From positions 1-64,000 of the forward strand of contig NZ_CP013002.1 in the NCBI RefSeq assembly GCF_001414055.1: a stretch of DNA of 64,000 nt, read 5' to 3'. The stretch is from Caulobacter henricii (GTDB lineage: Bacteria; Pseudomonadota; Alphaproteobacteria; Caulobacterales; Caulobacteraceae). The notes under the pieces were generated by a model. It worked only from the letters and a program-made list of their open reading frames with translations. It was not told where the DNA came from and ran no database searches. The translations under genes were made by a program, and so were the position numbers. Positions within the stretch are counted from its first letter, which is position 1. Each line of letters opens with the position of its first letter. Below are positions 47,477 to 55,173 of this stretch, one piece after another.

Positions 47477-49615
47477 ATGTTCGAAATCATGCGCAAGACG
47501 ATCGAGTGGGGCGGCAAGACGCTGGTCCTCGAAACCGGTCGCATCGCCCGTCAGGCTGACGGCGCCGTTCTGGCCACCATGGGCGAAACCGTCGTCCTGG
47601 CCACTGCCGTGTTCGCCAAGAAAGCCAAGCCCGGCCAGGACTTCTTCCCCCTGACCGTCAACTACATCGAGAAGACCTATGCCGCGGGCAAGATCCCGGG
47701 CGGCTTCTTCAAGCGCGAAGGTCGTCCGTCGGAAAAGGAAACCCTGGTTTCCCGCCTGATCGACCGTCCGATCCGCCCCCTGTTCGTCAAGGGCTTCAAG
47801 AACGAAGTCCAGGTCGTCTGCACCGTGCTGCAGCATGACCTCGAGAACGATCCCGACATCGTTGCCATGGTCGCCGCCTCGGCCGCCCTGGTGATCTCCG
47901 GCGCCCCGTTCATGGGCCCGATCGGCGCGGCCCGCGTCGGTTATGTCGGTGGCGAATACATCCTGAACCCGACGCTCGACGAGCTGAAGGACAGCAAGAT
48001 GGACCTGGTCGTGGCCGGCACCGCCGACGCCGTGATGATGGTCGAATCCGAAATCCAGGAACTCTCGGAAGAGGTCGTCCTGGGCGGCGTCAGCTTCGCC
48101 CACAAGTCGATGCAGGCCGTGATTGACGGCATCATTGAACTGGCCGAACACGCCGCCAAGGAACCCTTCGACTTCCAGCCGGAAGACACCGACGCCCTGA
48201 AGGCCGAAGTGAAGAAGGCCGTCGGCGCCGACCTGGCCTCCGCCTACACCATCCGCGCCAAGGGCGACCGCGTTGCCGCCCTGTCGGCCGCCAAGTCCAA
48301 GGCCGTCGACACCTTCGCCAAGAGCGACACCAACCCGGCCGGCATCGATCCGCTGAAGCTGATCTCGGTGTTCAAGGAACTGGAAGCCGACATCGTCCGT
48401 CGCTCCATCCTCGACACCGGCATCCGCATCGACGGCCGTACCGTCGACAAGGTGCGTCCGATCCTCGGTGAAGTCGGCATCCTGCCGCGCACCCACGGCT
48501 CGGCCCTGTTCACCCGCGGCGAAACCCAGGCGATCGTGGTCGCCACCCTGGGCACCGGCGACGACGAACAGTTCATCGACGCCCTGGAAGGCACCTACAA
48601 GGAATCCTTCCTGCTGCACTACAACTTCCCTCCCTTCTCGGTCGGTGAGACCGGTCGGATGGGCAGCCCCGGCCGCCGCGAAATCGGCCACGGCAAGCTG
48701 GCCTGGCGCGCCCTGCGCCCGATGCTGCCGGCCAAGGAAGACTTCCCCTACACCATCCGCCTGGTCTCCGAGATCACCGAGTCGAACGGCTCGTCCTCGA
48801 TGGCCACGGTCTGCGGCGCCTCGCTGGCCATGATGGACGCGGGCGTTCCGCTGATCCGTCCGGTCTCGGGCATCGCCATGGGCCTGATCCTCGAAAAGGA
48901 CGGCTTCGCCGTTCTGTCCGACATCCTCGGCGACGAAGATCACCTGGGCGACATGGACTTCAAGGTGGCCGGCACCAGCGAGGGTCTCACCTCGCTGCAG
49001 ATGGACATCAAGATCGCCGGCATCACCGAAGAGATCATGAAGCAGGCGCTGGCCCAGGCTAAGGGCGGTCGCGAGCACATCCTCGGCGAGATGAACAAGG
49101 CGATGGATGCGCCGCGCGAAGAAGTCGGCGACTACGCGCCGAAGATCGAAACCATCACCATCCCGACCGACAAGATCCGGGAAGTGATCGGCACCGGCGG
49201 CAAGGTGATCCGCGAGATCGTCGCCACCACCGGCGCCAAGGTCGACATCAACGACGAAGGCACGGTCAAGGTTTCGGCCTCGGACGGCGCCAAGATCAAG
49301 GCCGCCATCGACTGGATCAAGTCGATCACCCAGGAAGCTGAAGTCGGCGCGATCTATGACGGCAAGGTCGTCAAGGTCGTCGATTTCGGCGCCTTCGTGA
49401 ACTTCTTCGGCGCCAAGGACGGCCTCGTCCATGTCAGCCAGATCAGCAACGAACGCGTCGCCAAGCCGTCGGACGTGCTGAAGGAAGGCCAGATCGTCAA
49501 GGTCAAGCTTCTCGGCTTCGACGATCGCGGCAAGACCAAGCTGTCGATGAAGGTTGTCGACCAGGAAACGGGCGAAGACCTGTCCAAGAAGGAAGCGGCG
49601 GCCGAAGAGGCTTAA
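47477..49615 (+). CDS. pnp: Polyribonucleotide nucleotidyltransferase (PNPase)
   Basis: A 712-residue phosphorolytic 3'-5' exoribonuclease of the degradosome. Two RNase PH domains are visible ([30 protein letters not shown] and [26 protein letters not shown]), followed by a KH domain ([21 protein letters not shown]) and S1 domain ([17 protein letters not shown]). The ATG at 47477 ([21 protein letters not shown]) matches Caulobacter PNPase; the GTG-led extension to 47447 is not needed. A strong terminator at 49651 follows. Confidence 0.98.
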   Translation: MFEIMRKTIEWGGKTLVLETGRIARQADGAVLATMGETVVLATAVFAKKAKPGQDFFPLTVNYIEKTYAAGKIPGGFFKREGRPSEKETLVSRLIDRPIRPLFVKGFKNEVQVVCTVLQHDLENDPDIVAMVAASAALVISGAPFMGPIGAARVGYVGGEYILNPTLDELKDSKMDLVVAGTADAVMMVESEIQELSEEVVLGGVSFAHKSMQAVIDGIIELAEHAAKEPFDFQPEDTDALKAEVKKAVGADLASAYTIRAKGDRVAALSAAKSKAVDTFAKSDTNPAGIDPLKLISVFKELEADIVRRSILDTGIRIDGRTVDKVRPILGEVGILPRTHGSALFTRGETQAIVVATLGTGDDEQFIDALEGTYKESFLLHYNFPPFSVGETGRMGSPGRREIGHGKLAWRALRPMLPAKEDFPYTIRLVSEITESNGSSSMATVCGASLAMMDAGVPLIRPVSGIAMGLILEKDGFAVLSDILGDEDHLGDMDFKVAGTSEGLTSLQMDIKIAGITEEIMKQALAQAKGGREHILGEMNKAMDAPREEVGDYAPKIETITIPTDKIREVIGTGGKVIREIVATTGAKVDINDEGTVKVSASDGAKIKAAIDWIKSITQEAEVGAIYDGKVVKVVDFGAFVNFFGAKDGLVHVSQISNERVAKPSDVLKEGQIVKVKLLGFDDRGKTKLSMKVVDQETGEDLSKKEAAAEEA

Positions 49616-49650
49616 GCCTTTTCAGCCCGGTTTTTCCGGACGGAATGCAG

Positions 49651-49686
49651 CGGGCGGCTCCGAAAGGGGCCGCCCGTTTTGCGTTT
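49651..49686 (+). terminator. Terminator of pnp
   Basis: An 11-bp stem (49651-49661 with 49666-49676, one G-U pair), GAAA tetraloop, then TTTTGCGTTT. It closes the rimP-to-pnp super-operon. Confidence 0.9.
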
Positions 49687-49766
49687 GGGAGGTGGGTTGG
49701 GGCTGGCAATTCGAGGTGGCCTGACGTTCAGTTGTAACTCCGACCAGGGCGCGGCTAGATGCTGCA

Positions 49767-50114
49767 ATGAGCACTGACACAGATGATTGGGCCATGGTGA
49801 CGCGAGCCGTTGCCGAGATCATCGCTGAACGCCCTGATGAGTATTTGCCCACGGTTAGGCAGAATCTCGAGGATCTGTTGCTGCACATTCGGCGCACGAA
49901 CCGCCCTGCACCGTCCGTCTCTCCTGGATACTGGCCGACTTTCTGCCTTGAGTGGGACGTGGTGGAATCCAGCAACCTCCTGATCGAGGTCTTCGAGGAC
50001 CGCTATGAGGTCTATCGGTTCTTCGATGGAAAGACAGACATCTGGTATGAGCCGCACGCCCATGGTGATCGGCTTTCTGTCGCTTTCGAGGCTGAGCTAC
50101 CAAGGGCCGCCTAA
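49767..50114 (+). CDS. Hypothetical protein
   Basis: A 115-residue acidic, cytosolic protein (MSTDTDDWAMVTRAVAEII, later YWPTFCLEWDVVESSNLLIEVFEDRYEVYRFFDG) with no recognised family. The pattern of aromatic and acidic residues looks like real coding sequence, and its codon use is visibly less GC-rich than neighbouring genes. It stands alone between the pnp terminator and the repeat cluster, which suggests an acquired or orphan gene. Confidence 0.6.
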   Translation: MSTDTDDWAMVTRAVAEIIAERPDEYLPTVRQNLEDLLLHIRRTNRPAPSVSPGYWPTFCLEWDVVESSNLLIEVFEDRYEVYRFFDGKTDIWYEPHAHGDRLSVAFEAELPRAA

Positions 50115-50144
50115 ACGTCGCCCGCAGACCTCCAGGGTCGGTGC

Positions 50145-50296
50145 GATCCTTACATCTCTTGGAGGCTGCAGCGTGCCGAGGCGTACAGGTCTGTCAAGGA
50201 CGGCCCTGCGGGCCGCCGCTCCGCGGCGACGCGAGAGCGTCGTCCTTGAGAGACCTGTACGCCTCGGCGATCGTCTCGCCGTGAGATGTAAGGATG
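50145..50296. repeat. Long imperfect inverted repeat (MITE-like)
   Basis: Left arm 50145-50202 and right arm 50241-50296 are inverted copies of roughly 57 bp. They share GCCGAGGCGTACAGGTCT, the TCAAGGACG inner end and the ATCCTTACATCTC outer end, with a divergent central patch. The 38-bp loop holds its own hairpins (GGCCCTGCGGGCC, CCGCTCCGCGG). No coding content was seen. Confidence 0.8.
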
Positions 50297-50365
50297 GCTC
50301 CGCCCGAGGGGGGCGAAGGGCGCACCTGCTGAATAGGCAAGTAAATGTGCAGCCATTCCTCACAG

Positions 50366-50500
50366 CCGTCATTCCCGCCCTTGTGGCGGGAACCCCTGTT
50401 TCAGCTGACACGTGAGACGCCAGCGAAGTGCGCGCGCACTTCGCCCCTCCCGCACCTGCGGCGGACAGAGGGGTTCCCGCCACAAGGGCGGGAATGACGG
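50366..50500. repeat. Paired REP-like element with 32-bp perfect arms
   Basis: Arms at 50366-50397 and 50469-50500 are perfect inverted copies enclosing 71 bp. Each arm contains the hairpin CCCGCCCTTGTGGCGGG. The layout resembles paired REP units seen in many proteobacteria. The following stretch, 50501-50660, shows nothing recognisable. Confidence 0.88.
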
Positions 50501-50660
50501 TGGAGATTAGGGGGCCTCTATCCTCGTTCCCGTATGGGGATACGCGACCCTCGCCCCCAGCCACTTCAACGCCCTGGCCTCGCCACCCACCGTCACGATG
50601 CAAAATCGACGCAGCCCCCCGCAAAACGCCCCCATACTTCTCCTCGCCCCATCGCAGGGG

Positions 50661-50990
50661 AGGGCGTCCAGCTGGCGACCGACACGCGCGGTGGGGGCGG
50701 TTGTACGGGTTCAAGAGGGCAGGGGACGTAAACCTGTCCATCGGGGGAAGGCCAAAGCCCCCGCCCGTCCGAAGGTTCGCTCCGGGTGCCTCCGGAATCG
50801 GCGTGGCTGCAGCCCAAGGGCTCAAGTCCGTCGCGAGGAGGGCAGGATCCGGGTGGGGTGAAGGGTTGAACCAGACCCGCGCGCCCCGGCCAGAGGGATA
50901 ACAACCGCGCGGAGCGCTCCGGCCACGGCCGAAACGGTACTCCAATCACACTCTTCCGGGCCTGGCCCGGACGCTCCGCCGCCTCCCCAC
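50661..50990. repeat. Long GANTC-containing dispersed repeat, copy B
   Basis: About 330 bp matching 17212-17575 in the same orientation. It keeps the GAATC site (50795-50799), the GGATAAC and GAAACGGTAC blocks, the GCGGAGCG/CGCTCCGC closing stem and the CCGGGC/GCCCGG hairpin with a changed loop (CTG here, GAG in copy A). Reading frames across it are not protein-like. Confidence 0.85.
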
Positions 50991-51025
50991 TCGCCGGTCA
51001 AACCGGCGAGGCTGCGAACCTGTGT

Positions 51026-51742
51026 CTACCGCTTCGGCGTCACCCGGATCGTCACCGGGTCCGGTGTGCCGTTGCCGCCGCGACAGGCGGCCGGCTTGAA
51101 CTTCAGGTCCAGGCACACCCAGACCTCGGTCAGGCGATTGTCGCGGTTGACCCGGACATTCAGGCCCTCGGCCCTCAGGCCACGATTGCGGGTCAGGAAG
51201 GCGGCGCGTACCTGACCGGCGGTCATGGTCCCGTTCGCCTCGGGCTGCAGGTCGGGCACGTTCAGTCCGGCGCGCACGGCGCGGGCCTTTTTGAAATAGG
51301 CCTCGGGCGTCTTCCAGTCGCATGTGCCGTGGGCCTGCCACTCATGCTGCAGCAGCCAGGGCGAGGGGGTCATGCAGAGATTGGCCTTCACCGTCTTCAG
51401 GCTGAGCGGCGGGCTGGGCCGGCAATAGCGGGGGTGGACGCGGTCGGGCCCATTGGGCCACAGGCCGTGAACGGTGAAGCCGAAGCTGTTGGCCTCGCAC
51501 TGGATGGCCTTGTCGGATTCCGGGATGTTCGACCGGCAGGCCTCGGGCGACCAGTAGAGGGCCAGAAGATAGGCCGCGATCGGAATGTCGGTGTGGATCT
51601 GGTCCGCCGGCGGCACCTCGGCCGGGGCCGGCACCACGTCGCGCGGCAGGGTGCAGGCCTTGAGGTCGGAGGCCTGGGCCGCGCCGGCCAGGCCCAGGGC
51701 CACGGCCCCGCCGATCAGGGTTCGGATAATCATGGCCGTCAT
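51026..51742 (-). CDS. Secreted RNase T2
   Basis: A 238-residue endoribonuclease with a signal peptide (MIIRTLIGGAVALGLAGAAQA from the ATG at 51733, or three residues longer from 51742). The two catalytic motifs are FTVHGLWPNG and HEWQAHGTC, each with an essential His. Several cysteines (CTLPRD, EACRS, RYCRP, CMTPS, CDWK, CLDL, ACRGG) suggest disulfides. By family it degrades RNA non-specifically in the periplasm or outside the cell. It is divergent from the TonB receptor at 51949. Confidence 0.93.
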   Translation of the reverse strand: MTAMIIRTLIGGAVALGLAGAAQASDLKACTLPRDVVPAPAEVPPADQIHTDIPIAAYLLALYWSPEACRSNIPESDKAIQCEANSFGFTVHGLWPNGPDRVHPRYCRPSPPLSLKTVKANLCMTPSPWLLQHEWQAHGTCDWKTPEAYFKKARAVRAGLNVPDLQPEANGTMTAGQVRAAFLTRNRGLRAEGLNVRVNRDNRLTEVWVCLDLKFKPAACRGGNGTPDPVTIRVTPKR

Positions 51743-51845
51743 GGGTCTTCCCGGGCTGGCCGGGCCCGCAGACTGCGGCCCCGCCGCGATGTCCTTACAA
51801 CAGGCGCGGCAGGACGTCGCTCGTCTGACGGCCCGGATCATTATT

Positions 51846-51864
51846 GAGAATGATTATCATTGCA
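51846..51864. promoter_or_regulatory. Fur box upstream of the siderophore receptor
   Basis: GAGAATGATTATCATTGCA matches 14 of 19 positions of the Fur consensus (GATAATGATAATCATTATC), including the AATGAT/ATCATT centre. It lies about 85 bp ahead of the receptor start, so iron repression by the Fur encoded at 27125 is likely. Confidence 0.85.
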
Positions 51865-51948
51865 CTGCCACAAGGCCCTAGATAAGAACGCTTCGCAATA
51901 TCAGAAAGGGCGCGCGGGATCGCCGCCCCTCTGCAGACAGGATTTGTG

Positions 51949-54306
51949 ATGCGTAATGTAAGCCCCCGTGATCCGGCCCTGCCGGGCATTGTCAGCCGTC
52001 AGCGGCGCGCCCTGGGCGCCGCCGCCGTGGCCGGCGTCGCCGGCCTGGCCTTTGGCGCGGGCCTGGTCCAGGCCGCCGAGGCCCCGGCCTCGACCGCCCT
52101 GGCGACCGCCCCCGCCGACCCAACCGAGATCTCGGCGGTCAAGGTCGACGGCCACAGGGCCACCGACGTCCAGTCGGCCAAGTACACCGCCCCGCTGGTC
52201 GACACGCCGCGCTCGATCACGGTGATCTCCAACAAGATCATCGAACAGACCGCCGCGACCTCGCTGCAGGACATTCTGCGAACCTCGCCGGGCATCACCT
52301 TCGGGGCGGGCGAGGGCGGCCAGCCCCTCGCCGACCGGCCGTTCATCCGGGGCCAGGCCTCGGGCAACAATGTCTTCGTCGACGGTATCCGCGACAGCGG
52401 CGGCCAGACCCGCGAGGTCTTCAATCTCGAACAGGTCGAGGTCATCAAGGGGCCGGACTCGGTCTATAGCGGCCGTGGCTCGGGCGGCGGCAGCATCAAT
52501 CTGGGCTCCAAGTCGCCCAAGCCCGTCAGCTTCCTGCGCGGCTCCCTCGCCGCCGGCACCGACGCCAATGTCCGCGGCACGGTCGATGCCAACCAGGCCC
52601 TGGGCGAGACAGCGGCGGTGCGCCTGAACCTGATGTACACGCAAGGCGATACGCCGGGCCGCGACAGTGTCGATTTCAGGCGCTGGGGCGTCGCCCCGTC
52701 CCTGGCCTTCGGCCTCGGCACCGACACCCAGGTGACGGCCAGCTACTATCATCTGGAGACCGAGCAGGACCCCGACTACGGCATCCCCCTGGCCGCCAAG
52801 CGCAGCTGGGGCGCGGCCGGAACCGACGGTCGCACCCGTCCGGCGGACGGCATTCTGGACGTGTCTCCCGACGCCTATTACGGCCTGTCGGCGCGCGACT
52901 TCCTGAAGACCCGGGCCGATATCGCCACCCTGATCTTCAACCATCAGATCCATGACGACTTCGCCGTCCGCCAGGCGGTACGCTATTCCAGATCGCTGAA
53001 CGACTATGTCGTCACCAATCCCGGCGATGGCGGCGTGGCCCAGTTCGTGGCCGGCGACTGGTGGATGAAGCGCGGCACCAAGACGCGCTGGAACCCGACC
53101 ACCACGGTCGCGGCGGTCACCGATTTCAGCGGCGGGTTTGATCTCGGGACGGTAGAGAACCGCTTCAATCTCGGCATCGAGCTGGCCCGCGAGATCAATG
53201 AGAACGCCACCTATGTGGTCTTCACCCGCTCGGGTTCGGCCTGTCCGGCCGGCTTCACGGCCAATGTCACCGCAGCGGGAGCCGGCGACTGCACCCGGCT
53301 CTATGCCCCCAGCTCCAGTGACAGCTGGAACGGGACCATCACCCGCGCCCCGGCGGCCCGCTCGGTGACAAAAAGCGCAGCGATCTACGGCTTCGACACG
53401 ATCAAGCTCAGCGAAAAGCTGCAGGTCAATCTCGGCGGCCGCTATGACGTCTACAAGACCCGCGGCACCAATGTGACGGTGACCAGCGCCAGTGGCGTGA
53501 TCACCGGCGCGGTCTTCACCAGCGTTCCGGAAGCCGAGTGGGACTTCTTCAACTACCAGGTCGGCCTGGTGTTCAAGCCGACCGCCGCCTCCAGCCTCTA
53601 TGGCTCCTATGCCACCGCCTCGACGCCGCCGACCATTTCGGCCGGCGACCAGAACACGGCGACCGGCACGGGCACGGGCAATCTGGCGACCACCCTGCTG
53701 GACCCGGAAGACACCACCAGCGCCGAGCTGGGGGCCAAGTGGACCTTGTTCGCCGACCGCCTGGCCCTGTCGGGAGCCCTGTTCCGGACCGAGCGCAAGA
53801 ACGCCCAGATCCAGGTCGCGGCCGGTGTCTATGAGCAGGTCGGCGAGGCCATGGTCCAGGGCGTCGAGCTGGGCATTTCGGGCCATGTCACACCCCGGTG
53901 GCAGGTGTTCGGCGGCTATACCTATATGGACAGCGAACTGGTGCGCGGGGCCTATAATGGCGTCAACCAGGGCGACCCCCTGGCCAATACGCCCAAGCAT
54001 AGCCTGAGCCTGTTCTCGACCTATCGCGTGACCCGCAAGATCGCCCTCGGCGGCGGGGCCTACCATGTCTCCAGGAGCTTCGGCGGCAATCAGGGCGGGG
54101 CCGGCGGCGGCGTCAACCGGGTCCATGCTCCGGCCTATAGCCGCTATGACGCCTTTGCCTCCTGGGCGATCAACGACCGCATCGACCTGCAGCTCAATGT
54201 CCAGAACCTGACGGACGAGCGCTATATCCTGCGCACCAATGGCGTCCACCACGCCGACCCCGCGCCGGCCCGCCAGACGATGCTGACCGTCAACGTCAAG
54301 TACTGA
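51949..54306 (+). CDS. TonB-dependent siderophore receptor (Fiu-like)
   Basis: A 785-residue outer-membrane gated channel. A signal peptide (about 1-40, GAAAVAGVAGLAFGAGLVQA) precedes a TonB-box region (TEISAVKVDG), the plug domain (DTPRSITVISNKIIEQ, LADRPFIRGQASGNNVFVDGIRD, QVEVIKGPDSVYSGRGSGGGSINL) and a 22-strand barrel ending in an aromatic residue (TMLTVNVKY). The plug blocks match catecholate-siderophore receptors of the Fiu type. The ATG at 51949 is preferred to the adjacent GTG at 51946. It is preceded by a Fur box and followed after 87 bp by a PiuC-type hydroxylase. Confidence 0.94.
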   Translation: MRNVSPRDPALPGIVSRQRRALGAAAVAGVAGLAFGAGLVQAAEAPASTALATAPADPTEISAVKVDGHRATDVQSAKYTAPLVDTPRSITVISNKIIEQTAATSLQDILRTSPGITFGAGEGGQPLADRPFIRGQASGNNVFVDGIRDSGGQTREVFNLEQVEVIKGPDSVYSGRGSGGGSINLGSKSPKPVSFLRGSLAAGTDANVRGTVDANQALGETAAVRLNLMYTQGDTPGRDSVDFRRWGVAPSLAFGLGTDTQVTASYYHLETEQDPDYGIPLAAKRSWGAAGTDGRTRPADGILDVSPDAYYGLSARDFLKTRADIATLIFNHQIHDDFAVRQAVRYSRSLNDYVVTNPGDGGVAQFVAGDWWMKRGTKTRWNPTTTVAAVTDFSGGFDLGTVENRFNLGIELAREINENATYVVFTRSGSACPAGFTANVTAAGAGDCTRLYAPSSSDSWNGTITRAPAARSVTKSAAIYGFDTIKLSEKLQVNLGGRYDVYKTRGTNVTVTSASGVITGAVFTSVPEAEWDFFNYQVGLVFKPTAASSLYGSYATASTPPTISAGDQNTATGTGTGNLATTLLDPEDTTSAELGAKWTLFADRLALSGALFRTERKNAQIQVAAGVYEQVGEAMVQGVELGISGHVTPRWQVFGGYTYMDSELVRGAYNGVNQGDPLANTPKHSLSLFSTYRVTRKIALGGGAYHVSRSFGGNQGGAGGGVNRVHAPAYSRYDAFASWAINDRIDLQLNVQNLTDERYILRTNGVHHADPAPARQTMLTVNVKY

Positions 54307-54393
54307 GACTCCCCTCTCGACTTGACGTTCGCCCCGTCCGGCAGGCCCAGGCCGGACGGGGCACCTTCATGTCCGACCTACGGAATTTCGATC

Positions 54394-55077
54394 ATGATGC
54401 TGCAGATTCCCGAAGTCCTGACCAAGGTCCAGGTGGCCGAATGCCTGGCGATCCTCGACGCCGCCCTCTGGGTCGACGGCAACCTGACCTCGGGCTTCCA
54501 GGCGGCCCTGGCCAAGCAGAACCAGCAGCTGCCGCAAACCGGCGAGGCGGCCCGGACGGTCGGGGCGATCCTCCTGGCGGCGCTGGAGCGCAACCCCCTG
54601 TTCGTCTCGGCGGCCCTGCCCCGGACGATCCTGTCGCCGATGTTCAACCGCTATGGCGAGGGCATGGGCTTTGGCGACCATATCGACAATGCCGTGCGCC
54701 GTGATCCGGTCACCGGCCAGACCCTGCGCACCGACCTGTCGGCGACCCTCTTCCTGTCCGAACCCGAGGACTATGACGGCGGCGAGCTGGTGGTTGACGA
54801 CCTCTATGGCAGCCATGCGGTCAAGCTTTCGGCCGGCGACCTGATCCTCTATCCGGCCTCCAGCCTGCACCATGTGACGCCGGTGACCCGGGGAACCCGC
54901 ACGGCCAGCTTCTTCTGGATCCAGAGCCTGGTGCGCGAGGATGCCCGCCGGTCGCTGCTGCTGGACATGGATGTCGCTATCCAGCGATTGTCGGGCACGG
55001 TGGGCGCGGCCGATCCCTCGATCCTGGCCCTGACCGGAACCTATCACAACCTGCTGCGGCAATGGGCCGAGGTCTGA
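54394..55077 (+). CDS. piuC: PKHD-type (PiuC) Fe(II)/2-oxoglutarate hydroxylase
   Basis: A 227-residue dioxygenase. The iron site is HID (FGDHIDNAV, about residue 96) with distal His in LHHVTPV and the 2OG-binding Arg in [31 protein letters not shown] and [10 protein letters not shown] are family hallmarks. PiuC proteins accompany iron-regulated TonB receptors; the substrate is unknown. The start is the ATG pair at 54394/54397. It is likely cotranscribed with the receptor under Fur control. Confidence 0.93.
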   Translation: MMLQIPEVLTKVQVAECLAILDAALWVDGNLTSGFQAALAKQNQQLPQTGEAARTVGAILLAALERNPLFVSAALPRTILSPMFNRYGEGMGFGDHIDNAVRRDPVTGQTLRTDLSATLFLSEPEDYDGGELVVDDLYGSHAVKLSAGDLILYPASSLHHVTPVTRGTRTASFFWIQSLVREDARRSLLLDMDVAIQRLSGTVGAADPSILALTGTYHNLLRQWAEV

Positions 55078-55173
55078 GGCTCGACGAGCGCGCTCGGCGA
55101 ACATCGGTGTGCAAGGCAACACTCCCTTTACCAAAGGGCTCCACGATCCCTCGCGCGATCACCCGGAGCCCCG

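Noticed and set aside
50005..50415. 136-codon frame overlapping the hypothetical gene and running into the repeats
   Set aside because: It crosses the long inverted repeat, is basic and low in protein-like pattern, and conflicts with the more plausible frame at 49767.
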